Origin: Rhodoferax sp.
GTDB taxonomy: Bacteria; Pseudomonadota; Gammaproteobacteria; Burkholderiales; Burkholderiaceae_C
NCBI RefSeq assembly: GCF_010365055.1
Contig: NZ_JAAFHA010000002.1
Span: 41,309 to 105,308, forward strand
DNA length: 64,000 bases
Direction of reading: 5' to 3'
Shown piece after piece: positions 31,746 to 40,100 of this stretch. Both the position numbers and the translations under genes were made by a program. The notes below the pieces were generated by a model that did no database searches, was not told the origin of the DNA, and saw only the letters and a list, made by a program, of their open reading frames with translations. Within the stretch, counting starts at the first letter, position 1. Each line of letters starts with the position of its first letter.

Positions 31746-32117
31746 ATGGACATTCACCCTATTCACACCGAAGCAGCCTACAAGGCCACTCTCAAAGAGA
31801 TTTTGGCCCTGATGGACTCCGACCCTGATCTGGGCACACCGGAGGGTAATCGTCTGGACATCTTGGCAACGCTGGTGCAAACCTATGAAGCCAAGTACGT
31901 GCCCGTAACTGCACCTGATCCGGTGGAGGCAATCAAATTCCGGATGGATCAATGCGGCCTGACCGTTAAAGATCTCGAGCCGATCATTGGCAAGAGCAAC
32001 CGCGTCTATGAAGTTCTGAATCGCAAGCGTCCGCTGACACTTGCCATGATCCGCAGACTGCACCAGAGCCTGGGCATCCCGGCCGACGTGCTGATTGCGG
32101 AGACGGCGGCGGGGTGA
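31746..32117 (+). CDS. HigA-type antitoxin-like HTH protein, no adjacent toxin
   Basis: Protein of 123 aa of the COG5499 HigA group. The N-terminal half is the helical dimer part (IHTEAAYKATLKEILALMDSDPDLGTPEG), typical of HigA partners that follow higB. The C-terminal half is a helix-turn-helix (FRMDQCGLTVKDLEPIIGKSNRVYEVLN, RPLTLAMIRRLHQSLGIPADVLI). GGAGG lies 5 bp before the ATG at 31746. In complete modules a HigB toxin gene lies directly upstream; here that place is taken by the double-HTH gene, so the antitoxin is an orphan. It may act as a regulator or protect against an incoming toxin. Confidence 0.8.
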   Translation: MDIHPIHTEAAYKATLKEILALMDSDPDLGTPEGNRLDILATLVQTYEAKYVPVTAPDPVEAIKFRMDQCGLTVKDLEPIIGKSNRVYEVLNRKRPLTLAMIRRLHQSLGIPADVLIAETAAG

Positions 32118-32417
32118 TCACTGACTGGAGCAAAACACAGAACGTTTCGATTCCGTACTCTTATCTGAACAGATGTTCCTGCTTTTAGCCCAAAGTCCAC
32201 CGTTTCGGACGTTTGTTCCAGAGGGTGGACTGCGGACCACGGTTCAAATCCGACTTCTAACGTGATGAGTATAGATTAGGTAATTTGTCCTGATTTTGCG
32301 GAGTTTGTCCATTTCGCATCCTGCGATGTGCTCTTGCGATTCACTTTTGTTCCGCCACACCAAAAGGGCCCTGCCGAAATGAGTGCTCATCTTCGCTGAA
32401 GCAGGCAACTGATAAGC
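32118..32417. other. 300-bp stretch with the right direct repeat, no gene seen
   Basis: The only recognisable element is the right copy of the 21-base imperfect direct repeat at 32231-32251. The remainder has no supported reading frame. Confidence 0.6.
32231..32251 (+). repeat. direct repeat, right copy (TGCGGACC-N2-GGTTCAAATCC)
   Basis: Same 21-base unit as at 29923-29943 apart from the two central bases. The two copies enclose the prlF-yhaV, double-HTH and HigA genes (2.3 kb). Confidence 0.5.
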
Positions 32418-32906
32418 TCAATCGAGCGCCGCAATCATCATCTCGTCAAGAGATGTCAGAACGTCGCGGCGGGCACCCTCAATCGCATCGATTTCACTGG
32501 AATCCCCGCTCAGAGCTAATTGCGCAGGATCATCAAAGTGATGAAGTGTGATCGCCTGACGTAGCGCAATGATGCAAGGACCCGGATCAGGAATACGCTT
32601 CGCGGGAATGGCATCCCACGTCATCCATCCCGTTCGGGCAATACGGGGCAATAAAGTGGCCCGCTGCGAGATCAACGTCAATTGACCCACAATGCTTCGG
32701 CGCAGCTCATCGTTGTAGGACTGAGTGTGAAACTTTATCGCAGCCTCACCCAGTTCACCAACGATGGTACGCAAGATTTCCAGCTCATCGCGAATGATCT
32801 TTCGTCGAGACTGGCGCGACTGGTTTGACACCACCACGTACCAGCCTGAAATAATTAGTATGGGGGAAAATATCTTGGCAAGCGCATCCCAAGCATCAGA
32901 TGTCAT
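32418..32906 (-). CDS. small membrane-anchored protein of unknown function (third gene of the GHKL/STAS unit)
   Basis: Protein of 162 aa with a single N-terminal membrane helix (around WDALAKIFSPILIISGWYVVV), followed by a basic segment (RQSRRKII) and a helical cytoplasmic part. No family was recognised. The start overlaps the stop of the DUF4325 gene by four bases, so it is translationally coupled to it and belongs to a three-gene transcript with the GHKL ATPase. A regulatory or effector role at the membrane is a guess based only on this arrangement. Confidence 0.7.
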   Translation of the reverse strand: MTSDAWDALAKIFSPILIISGWYVVVSNQSRQSRRKIIRDELEILRTIVGELGEAAIKFHTQSYNDELRRSIVGQLTLISQRATLLPRIARTGWMTWDAIPAKRIPDPGPCIIALRQAITLHHFDDPAQLALSGDSSEIDAIEGARRDVLTSLDEMMIAALD

Positions 32907-33235
32907 GGACGGACAGCGTTGTTCGAAGTGACCGCCTCGGCCACGTACTGCCGCGCTTCGTCGATGAAACTGCGGTTTTTGGATTGCAGCAAAATGTGCG
33001 AATCGAAGTCATTCACCGAATGCCAACGCATTTTGCGAACAATGCCACCAAACAACTCGTCTAAAAAGCTGCTGCCGTAACCCACTGTGCCGTCCAGCTC
33101 CACGACGACCACCTCGCCATCTTTGAGAGCTGGAGCCAGGTGATCGTCCCGGTACTCCTCGCCGCTGAATTTACTGATCCGCTTATACCGTCCGCCGGGA
33201 TACCGGGTAAAGTCTGCTATGCGCAACGTGGTCAT
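32903..33235 (-). CDS. STAS-like DUF4325 protein
   Basis: Protein of 110 aa, start MTTLRIADFTRYPGGRYKRISKFSGEEYRDD. The pattern matches DUF4325, a STAS-like domain: after the leader, VVVELDGTVGYGSSFLDELFGGIVR is the conserved strand-helix with the SSFLDE motif. STAS proteins act as phosphorylatable partners of GHKL kinases in the SpoIIAA/SpoIIAB pattern. The gene overlaps its upstream neighbour, a GHKL ATPase, and its downstream neighbour, a membrane protein, by a few bases each. A partner-switch between the first two is a reasonable inference. The biological output is unknown. Confidence 0.8.
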   Translation of the reverse strand: MTTLRIADFTRYPGGRYKRISKFSGEEYRDDHLAPALKDGEVVVVELDGTVGYGSSFLDELFGGIVRKMRWHSVNDFDSHILLQSKNRSFIDEARQYVAEAVTSNNAVRP

Positions 33236-34302
33236 GATGGGTCTCCAGAGGCAGAGGTTGGACTTGATTGTAGTAGTGGGTAACGCCAAAGGTACATGGT
33301 GCCGTGCATAGAGCCTTGCAAGGCGCGCGTGACAGCGCTGCCCACGATTTTCCCTCTTTCTCGCGTGTACGCGTACAGCCCCCGGTTACTGATGATCATC
33401 AGCTGCCCATTGCCTGCACTATCAATCACCTTGTGGGCGTCGCGCAAACCCTTCCCTCGTTCTTTCAGGCCAGTGCTGGTGCGCCCGTATTCGATAGCGG
33501 CAGAGATGGACTGCACATCTTTCCCCCTGATGCGCCTGAATGCTGCCATCAGCTTGTTCAAAAGGCCAGGCTCATCGCGTAACTTGATGGGCAGAGCGTT
33601 CGCGATACCGATGCCAATATCAAAGATACATGTAGTCAATTCCCCGTTACGCAGCTGCTGAAAGCCCCACCAGCCGTCAAAGTGGCTACCCAAATGCCTG
33701 CGTTGCGGATGCACCTGGTAAGCATGCTCAACGCAATTGCTCACAGACTCGATCATGCCGCGAAAAAGCTCCTGCGAGTGCGGATTATCAGCAATGCGCA
33801 AAAAGGCTTCCAACTTGTCGGGCTCTGCCAGTGTCCAGGTACCGCTGGCGTGCGTCCAATGCACGATATCTTCGCGGTCCAGAACTTTGGCTTTGGGGAG
33901 ACCCAAGAGGTCACACAAGCCTGTTTGAGTTAGAACCTGATGAATGCGCGCCTTCTTGGGCAGGGTGCCAGAAATATTCACGCCCCTGGCTCGCAGGTAA
34001 CTTAGCTCGGCCTTAAAAGCCAATGTGGCAGTGGCCACAAGACGCGTAACTTGACTCATGTCAATGGAAAGGTGTGAGCCCTTGTAGCCACGCACTTGCC
34101 GCAAAAAGGCAAAAAACTCGCCAACGGCTTTGGTATTTCGGTCTGCAAATGGGAGGATGCAGAAATACGCTGGGGCCACGATGGCATCACGCTGGCGTCT
34201 GGGCCGAATATTCGCAACATTTGCTCGCAGGACGGCGCTGCTTTGTCCGATTTTCTGCCGCCGAAGTAGCCATGACCGACGCCCGAAACTGATTTTTTTC
34301 AT
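33232..34302 (-). CDS. GHKL-type ATP-binding protein paired with DUF4325
   Basis: Protein of about 356 aa. The N-terminal half has a STAS-like strand pattern (SHLSIDMSQVTRLVATATLAFKAEL, then GVNISGTLPK). The C-terminal half is a GHKL/HATPase domain: N-box MIESVSNCVEHAYQ, G1 FDIGIGIA and a G2-like ERGKGLRDAHKVI. No phospho-acceptor histidine box is seen, so it resembles anti-sigma-type kinases rather than sensor kinases. The start at 34302 follows GGGG eleven bases upstream; ATG 34344 is possible. It is the first gene of a three-gene unit with DUF4325 and a membrane protein, divergent from a zinc-finger gene. Confidence 0.78.
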   Translation of the reverse strand: MKKISFGRRSWLLRRQKIGQSSAVLRANVANIRPRRQRDAIVAPAYFCILPFADRNTKAVGEFFAFLRQVRGYKGSHLSIDMSQVTRLVATATLAFKAELSYLRARGVNISGTLPKKARIHQVLTQTGLCDLLGLPKAKVLDREDIVHWTHASGTWTLAEPDKLEAFLRIADNPHSQELFRGMIESVSNCVEHAYQVHPQRRHLGSHFDGWWGFQQLRNGELTTCIFDIGIGIANALPIKLRDEPGLLNKLMAAFRRIRGKDVQSISAAIEYGRTSTGLKERGKGLRDAHKVIDSAGNGQLMIISNRGLYAYTRERGKIVGSAVTRALQGSMHGTMYLWRYPLLQSSPTSASGDPS

Positions 34303-34459
34303 TAAGAAATTCCCCGTGCCCAATCTATCGCGCACAAGCTCCATTATGGCAACGCGGTCTTTCCCATTGAGGACGGGAACTTCTTCGCCCACCAGTTTCA
34401 CCAGCACTCGTACACCCAATTGCTGCCAACTGCACTATTCCCTCTGGCCGTGCCACTTT

Positions 34460-34478
34460 CCATACCCCTTTTGTATGG
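34460..34478. promoter_or_regulatory. inverted repeat upstream of the zinc-finger gene
   Basis: CCATAC at 34460-34465 and GTATGG at 34473-34478 form a perfect 6-bp inverted repeat just before the ATG at 34487, in the gap between divergent genes. An operator role is possible. Confidence 0.3.
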
Positions 34479-34486
34479 AAATTTTT

Positions 34487-34981
34487 ATGGAAAACAAAAC
34501 CTGTGCAGCGTGCGGCCAAGCCTTTCAACCGCATTTCAAAGTCCCAACCCAAACATACTGCTCATCACCAGTGTGCCAAAAGGCTCGGCGCCAAAACTGG
34601 CAACGCGACAAGCAACAAAGTGACCCAGACTACCGCGACAACCAACGCCGAGTCCAGCGCGCATGGATTGACCGCAATCCAGATTACTGGCGCGAGTACC
34701 GCAAGTCAAATTCCGAATCCGCCACAAGCGCCATAAGCCGTGAAAGTGAGTCGAGCAACCGCCCCCCGTTTGTAAAGATGGACGAGTTGGCAGTCCTCAA
34801 GGGAATTCCTGCTGGCGTGTACCGAATACGGCCAGTAGCTGGGAACGGCACCACGAAAAATGGCACCTGGGTCGTGGAAATCACCCCGGTTTGCAATTCC
34901 TGTCCATGTAAAGAGAACGACTGTAAAGATAGGACGTGTTGGAAGTTCTGTGACACCGGCGTTAACGTGGAACCCAAATGA
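34487..34981 (+). CDS. cysteine-rich zinc-finger protein of a recombinase-associated mobile cassette
   Basis: Protein of 164 aa, start MENKTCAACGQAF (an ATG 12 bases upstream is an alternative). The N-terminal zinc-binding motif is CAAC-N18-CSSPVCQKARR, followed by a very basic segment with repeated W, R and Y residues (QRAWIDRNPDYWREYRKSN). A serine-rich linker leads to a cysteine-rich C-terminus (CNSCPCKENDCKDRTCWKFC). I have seen this type next to serine recombinase genes in proteobacteria, as here. A DNA-binding role is likely; the exact function is unknown. Confidence 0.7.
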   Translation: MENKTCAACGQAFQPHFKVPTQTYCSSPVCQKARRQNWQRDKQQSDPDYRDNQRRVQRAWIDRNPDYWREYRKSNSESATSAISRESESSNRPPFVKMDELAVLKGIPAGVYRIRPVAGNGTTKNGTWVVEITPVCNSCPCKENDCKDRTCWKFCDTGVNVEPK

Positions 34982-35093
34982 GCTCTCGATCATTGATTTG
35001 AACTTACGTCCTGACCGTGATTGGCCACGTTAGGCTCGCAATCTGACGGTGTCCGGAGAGCCCATGTCCTTCCAACATGAGTGATCGGGACCT

Positions 35094-36176
35094 ATGCAGT
35101 CAATCGAGGTAACGGCAGACGAGCCGGAACTGCCTAAACGGCTCCGTGCTGTCGAGTATGTCCGCATGTCGACGGAGCACCAGCAATACTCGACTGAAAA
35201 TCAGGCTGGCAAAATCAGGGAGTACGCCGCCCATCGGAACATTGACATCGTCCGCACCTATGCCGATGCAGGCAAAAGTGGTCTGCGAATCGACGGTCGG
35301 CAGGCCTTGCAACAGTTGATCAAAGATAAGGAGTCGGACTCAGCAGACTTCTCCATCATTTTGGTCTATGACGTTAGCCGCTGGAGGCGCTTTCAGGATG
35401 CCGACGAATCGGCCTATTACGAATACATCTGCAAGCGCAAGAACGTTCACGTCGCGTATGTTGCGGAGCAGTTCGAAAACGACGGCTCGCCAGTAGCCAC
35501 CATCGTCAAAGGGGTCAAGCGCGCGATGGCCGGTGAATACAGCAGGGAACTCTCGGCCAAGGTGTTCACCGGTCAGTGTCGGCTGATCGAGTTGGGCTAT
35601 CGCCAGGGTGGTCCAGCCGGTTACGGACTGCGTCGCGTGCTCCTAGACCAGACCGGATCCGTGAAGGCGGAACTGGCGCGAGGCGAGCATAAAAGCCTGC
35701 AAACCGACCGTGTCATCCTGATGCCTGGGCCTGACGCCGAGGTAGAACTGGTGATCCAGATCTATCGCTGGTTTACGGATGACGGCCTGACCGAGTCAGA
35801 AATTGCGTTTCGTCTCAACGAAAAAGGCGTCCGCACCGACCTTTGCCGCGACTGGACCCGTGCCACCATTCGAGAGGTCCTCACCAACGAGAAGTACATT
35901 GGCAACAACGTCTACAACCGCCGCTCATTCAAGCTGAAAAAGCTCCGGGTGGAAAACACGCCCGACATGTGGATCAAAAAAGAAGGGGCGTTTGAGTCTG
36001 TCGTCACGCCTGAACTGTTTTACACCGCCCAAGGCATCGTGCGCGCCAGGGCGTACCGGTTTTCCAACGTCGAACTGATCGAGCGCCTGCGATCCTTGTT
36101 CCAAGACCGTGGATTGCGGCGACACCGGTCACTCAGCTGGTCGATGCTGGCAAGCCCAAAAAAGTCGCTGGTGTGA
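35094..36176 (+). pseudogene. large serine recombinase, 3' end lost
   Basis: The N-terminal 150 residues form a resolvase/invertase catalytic domain with the nucleophile serine in EYVRMSTEHQQYSTENQ, the tyrosine-arginine VYDVSRWRRFQDADE and the basic GVKRAMAGEYSRELSAKVF. A recombinase domain follows (about 190-290; VELVIQIYRWFTDDGLTESEIAFRLNEKGV, then TRATIREVLTNEKYIGNNVYN). Similarity ends near LFQDRG, and the last 20 residues are translated from DNA that in another frame encodes part of a RepB-like protein. Family members are longer, with a C-terminal zinc ribbon or coiled coil, which is missing, so recombinase activity is doubtful. Confidence 0.75.
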
Positions 36177-36403
36177 GTCCGGCGCAAATGGCCAACATGG
36201 AACGCGAGATGGGAAGTCTGCAGGAGCAATACAAACTTGTGGAACAAAACTTCAGCCAGGATGTTCTCAATTTGTGTCTTGCCAGTACCTACCTGTCCAA
36301 ATTGCTGAAAAACGTCGAGATTGACCGGTACTTGCAGCAGCACTACCCCGAGATTCTGACGGAACTCAAATCCATCGTTGAATCCGAGTCACTCGACGCA
36401 TAG
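36113..36403 (+). pseudogene. C-terminal remnant of a RepB-type plasmid partition protein
   Basis: Reading in the frame of 36173, the codons run continuously from the recombinase break point: ATPVTQLVDAGKPKKVAGVS, then AQMANMEREMGSLQEQYKLVEQNF and LNLCLASTYLSKLLKNVEIDRYLQQHYPEIL. This is the typical C-terminal helical domain of RepB/ParB-like proteins found in recombinase cassettes. The ParB nuclease and HTH parts and the start codon are missing; the only start within the frame is a GTG at 36173. It overlaps the recombinase end in another frame, which marks a deletion junction. Confidence 0.7.
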
Positions 36404-36407
36404 ATGA

Positions 36408-37823
36408 ATGCCAAGCCACCAATTCTTGCATTCGCCGACCGGTCATGGCTTGCATGGCGGAGCAAATGCCCAACCGATTTTTGTTGATGATCATTCCGAA
36501 GATGACGCACCCGACACCCATCGAAACGCGCCGAAGCCGGATCCCGTCTGTCTGTACGGCCTGGTTGGCGACGTGGCCAGGGCTGGAAGTGAAGGCACGG
36601 AAGCCAACCCCTACGCGATAGCGGCCAATTTCATGGCGTACTTGTCGTGCGCCATCGGCCGTGGCCCCTAACTGCCAATTGGCAACACTTGGCACCATGC
36701 GCGGCTTTATGTCCTGCACATTAGTCGATCTGGTCGCGGTCGAAAAGGGGATGCAGTTTCACTGGTCAACCGCCTGGACACCGCACTGCGCCAGTTGAGG
36801 GAAGCTGCAGCACCACCCATCCACCGTGGTGGTCTGTCCAGCCGTGAAGGATTGGTCTCCCTATTCCACGACGGCTACAAAACTGGCAAGCTGGAAATCC
36901 CGGCCATTCAAGACAAGCGTTTGTGGGTCGTTGAATCCGAGTTCGCCAATGTTCTGCACCAAGGGCGACGCGAAGGCAATACCTTGTCGGCGGCCCTGCG
37001 CGACTGCTGGGACGGCGTTTGTCTGAAACCTGCCACCAAGTCCAACCGCCTTTATGCAAGCCATCCCCACCTGTGTTTGAGCGGTACTATTTCGCCCAGT
37101 GAACTCTTAGCTTTAATGCGCGCACGTGAACTGACGAACGGCTTTGCCAACCGATTCTTGATGATTTGGGCTGAGCGTGAAAAGATCGTGCCGTTTCCGA
37201 CAGCCACGCCCCAGGAAACGGTGGACGCTTTGGCGTCCAGAATTCTTGGCGTTCTGGACTTTGTCCAGGCCGAGCATGTTACGGAGCGAGATCACCTGCA
37301 AGTTGGGCTCAGCGCACAGGCTCAAAGTATCTACGCTCAGTTGTATCGCGGGGAACTGATTGACGATAGCGCTGGCGAGCGTGTCACGGCTTTGCTGGAG
37401 CGTCGTGCGCCGATGCTGCTCCGGTTGGCCATGATTTTTGCCTTAACCGATCTGCAAACGCAGATTGACGTGCAACACATTCGAGCCGCCATGGGATGGA
37501 TTCGCCATGGTGTCGAGTCAGCCAAATTTGTGTTCGTCAAAGCCACCGACGCGGCGGACTCGGTCCGAACCAACGCAGCGGTCAAGAAAATTGTGGACTT
37601 TCTGCGCGTTAAGGGTCCAGCCTCCCGTTGGAAAATCACCTCCGAGTGCTTTCAGGGGCATGCATCCAAGTCCATCATTGATGCTGCTCTCGAAAGGTTG
37701 CTGCTGGCGTCTCCTGCTCAAATCACGGTTCAGAATCAACCGCGAACCCGAGGTGCGCATGGGCCCCTGACCAACATCTACGCTTTGTCAGATGGTCGGC
37801 CACTACCCGCAACAACAAAATAG
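36408..37823 (+). pseudogene. DUF3987 primase/helicase-like gene interrupted by one nonsense codon
   Basis: One continuous frame encodes a DUF3987 protein (associated with mobile-element replication), but a TAA at 36669-36671 interrupts it. Upstream: PVCLYGLVGDVARAGSEGTEANPYAIAANFMAYLSC and GRGP. Directly after the stop in the same frame: LPIGNTWHHARLYVLHISRSGRGRKGDAVS, then the open part MREAAAPPIHRGGLSSREGLVSLFHDG and FANRFLMIWAEREKIVP. The stop replaces what is a tyrosine codon (GRGPY) in intact relatives as I recall them. The N-terminus also appears short. Ends 37823; iteron-like repeats follow. Confidence 0.75.
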
Positions 37824-37845
37824 TCGCCTCACCAAACCCGAAATA

Positions 37846-37932
37846 CTTCGCACTCTTCGCAACTACTGCGAAGAATTATTCGGCCATAAGCTGTTGAATT
37901 GAAAATAGAAAAAACTCTTCGCACACTTCGCG
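37846..37932 (+). repeat. iteron-like CTTCGC repeats after the DUF3987 pseudogene
   Basis: CTTCGCA occurs at 37846, 37855 and 37917, and CTTCGCG at 37926; each pair is spaced by nine bases. An inverted TGCGAAG at 37867-37873 pairs with the second copy around ACTAC. The pattern suggests binding sites for a replication or recombination protein. No coding frame is supported in 37824-38061. Confidence 0.55.
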
Positions 37933-38061
37933 TAAAAAATGTGATCAGTAGCCAATTTCGACGTGAAGTTTGGTAGCGATCAGTGGTGTCCACTAGTACG
38001 GCAAATACGGTTCTCGATGTCGAAGGACAAAAGACACTGCCAGACTTGTTGGCGACACAAA

Positions 38062-38859
38062 TCAATGTCCTCGGGGAAACGATTCCTGATTCAGCCCCTT
38101 GGTAAGCAACTTGAGACGCTGCCAGGCCAATGCAATCTCCGGATCCTGCACTTTGTCAAGTTGAGCCCGGCTACCATGGTAGGAGTTTGTGAACAGGTGG
38201 TCACGCCGCGCCTCGTGAACTGCAGGCTCCAGCAGTTCCCAGGGCGGAAGGCACACAGCCTCGCGCCGGGGTAAGGAGGCGGCCATCGCAAGGCCTCTTG
38301 GGTCGAAATCGAAGAAGGCCAGCGTCGGTCGATGATCATGTGCGATTAGCCGCGCCGCGCCATCGGTGCCGAAAGTATGCACCATACCCCGGAACATCCC
38401 CAATGTTGGCCGACCCTTGATCAGGTCTAATAGCCACAGGTACTCTCTGAGTTGCAAGAAGGTCTCAAGGTTCTCGCACACCAGCAGCACGTGATAAGGC
38501 AGCAACATGGCGTTCTGCCAAGGCATGGCCAGAAAACCATCATTGGGAGCGTGCACCCCCATCCCAATGGGAGCCACTGCCACGAGATCCTGGGCGACTG
38601 CCCGCGCGCCACTCTTCTCGGAACCGCCAGGCGGAGCTTGGCTGCGGGTGAATCCAGGCTCCGGCGACTGCAGGGCAAAGCCACGCGTGGCGAGCAGGCT
38701 GGCCGCGCGTTCGTAGTCCGCATCGCCATACGCCACCCGGGCGCCACGCACTAGCCCGAGTCCCTCGGCTCTCGCGAACTGGCTCGCCAAGTCACTGCGC
38801 CGATCAGCGGGACGCTCATTCGCGAGTCGGCGCAGGAACTCGACTTCTATGTTTTTCAA
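38062..38859 (-). CDS. jetD: Wadjet subunit JetD, Toprim-like nuclease
   Basis: Protein of 265 aa, the nuclease of the Wadjet anti-plasmid system, which cleaves DNA after loop extrusion by JetABC. A Toprim-like core is visible in the second half: a glutamate strand in LLVCENLETF and the acidic pair in LAFFDFDPRGLAMAASLP. The N-terminal part is helical and carries the basic arm. It is shorter than many JetD proteins. The start is TTG at 38859: its TTGA overlaps the jetA stop, and a perfect AAGGAG lies seven bases upstream. It is last in the order jetC-jetB-jetA-jetD. Confidence 0.85.
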   Translation of the reverse strand: MKNIEVEFLRRLANERPADRRSDLASQFARAEGLGLVRGARVAYGDADYERAASLLATRGFALQSPEPGFTRSQAPPGGSEKSGARAVAQDLVAVAPIGMGVHAPNDGFLAMPWQNAMLLPYHVLLVCENLETFLQLREYLWLLDLIKGRPTLGMFRGMVHTFGTDGAARLIAHDHRPTLAFFDFDPRGLAMAASLPRREAVCLPPWELLEPAVHEARRDHLFTNSYHGSRAQLDKVQDPEIALAWQRLKLLTKGLNQESFPRGH

Positions 38860-40100
38860 ACAGCAACTCCTTGAGAGGACGCAGTTGTTGGCCGTCCCTT
38901 CTTCTTGGGAAAGGCCTTGGCATCTCGGAAGGTGTGAGCAAATCGCTCACCCTCACGTGGCATATTGCGGACCAGGGCGACCTCATACTGTCCGGCGCGC
39001 AGGGCGGCCAGAGCCAGCACCAACCAGATGGTGGGCGGCATGGTCTGAGCATCCACGTCGTCCTTGCGCCACTCAATCAGGGACAGACCACCGTCAGCCG
39101 TCTTGACGTCTCGCAACAGCTTGCCAAGGGCCTTCATCGCCGGGGTAATCGGTTTCGTGACAGGCGGATCGACGATCCGGGTGTAGCGCTTGGGTGGTTC
39201 CACTGGTATGGGGAGTGCGGCCTTGGTGGGCAAATCACGCGCCAATGCCGCCATCTCGTCGGCCATCCCACGGTCGCTCTCCATCGGTTCGATGTGCGCA
39301 ACCAGCGCCGGTAGGCGGGTGGCTAGCAGGAAGGCCGGAATCTCGCCAGAAAGGTCTGCTTCGAAGCCGCGCCAGCCCGGCTGTTGGCGCAACAGCATGT
39401 CGGTGCGTGCGAGCAGTTTCAAATCCTGCTCCAGCACCCTCAGCCGGTAGATTTCATTACGCAGGAAGGTCTGCATGTCCGACAGCCCATGCTGCCAGAA
39501 CATCATGCGCGTTAGAAGTTGACGGCGAATGAAGCGGGCCAGGTCATCTCGACCACGGATGCTAGCTTCTCGCTCGATTCGTTCAACCTCGCGCGCAAGG
39601 CGCTGCACGTCGCCGCTGAGAACACTGGTCTGCTTCTGATAGAAACGGTTTTGGCTCTTTTTGGCCTCCAGCGAGCGCACGTTTCCATAGCGTGTGCTCA
39701 TCAGGATCTGCAACTGCAGCATGTTGCGATTCATCGTGTCGCCAATGTCGAGCACTGTTGTCTGCAATTCATCGACCATGCCGACCACAGACTCGCGATC
39801 ACCGCGCAGAATCTCGACCTCATCCCAGAGCGATTTCAACAGCGTAATCTTGGCTCCAATGTCGGCCAGGCTTTGAAATGCAGGGAAGAGTTGCAGGTGA
39901 TCCTGTAGGTACTCACGCAGCCGGGGATGCAGACGGTAGCCATCCTCATCCACCGGGCGCAAGGCGCCGACCTGGCGCAAAGCAAGGATGTCCATATGCG
40001 ATGCGTCATCTCCGACCGTAACCACGCCGGACAAGGCCTGCGCCACCAAGTCTGCATGGCGGCTCAGCGTCTGCAGGACATCCTTGATCGGTGTGCTCAT
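38856..40100 (-). CDS. jetA: Wadjet subunit JetA (MukF/MksF-like kleisin)
   Basis: Kleisin-like subunit of 414 aa linking the SMC heads. The N-terminal winged helix is visible (LALRQVGALRPVDEDGYRLHPRLREYLQDHL), followed by long helices that contact the SMC neck (LVDELQTTVLDIGDTMNRNMLQ and EVERIEREASI) and a C-terminal winged helix. Its neighbours are a MukE-like gene and an SMC gene, overlapping by four and four bases on each side. The complex is the anti-plasmid Wadjet/MksBEF type, and housekeeping MukBEF is excluded by the presence of jetD. Confidence 0.85.
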   Translation of the reverse strand: MSTPIKDVLQTLSRHADLVAQALSGVVTVGDDASHMDILALRQVGALRPVDEDGYRLHPRLREYLQDHLQLFPAFQSLADIGAKITLLKSLWDEVEILRGDRESVVGMVDELQTTVLDIGDTMNRNMLQLQILMSTRYGNVRSLEAKKSQNRFYQKQTSVLSGDVQRLAREVERIEREASIRGRDDLARFIRRQLLTRMMFWQHGLSDMQTFLRNEIYRLRVLEQDLKLLARTDMLLRQQPGWRGFEADLSGEIPAFLLATRLPALVAHIEPMESDRGMADEMAALARDLPTKAALPIPVEPPKRYTRIVDPPVTKPITPAMKALGKLLRDVKTADGGLSLIEWRKDDVDAQTMPPTIWLVLALAALRAGQYEVALVRNMPREGERFAHTFRDAKAFPKKKGRPTTASSQGVAV

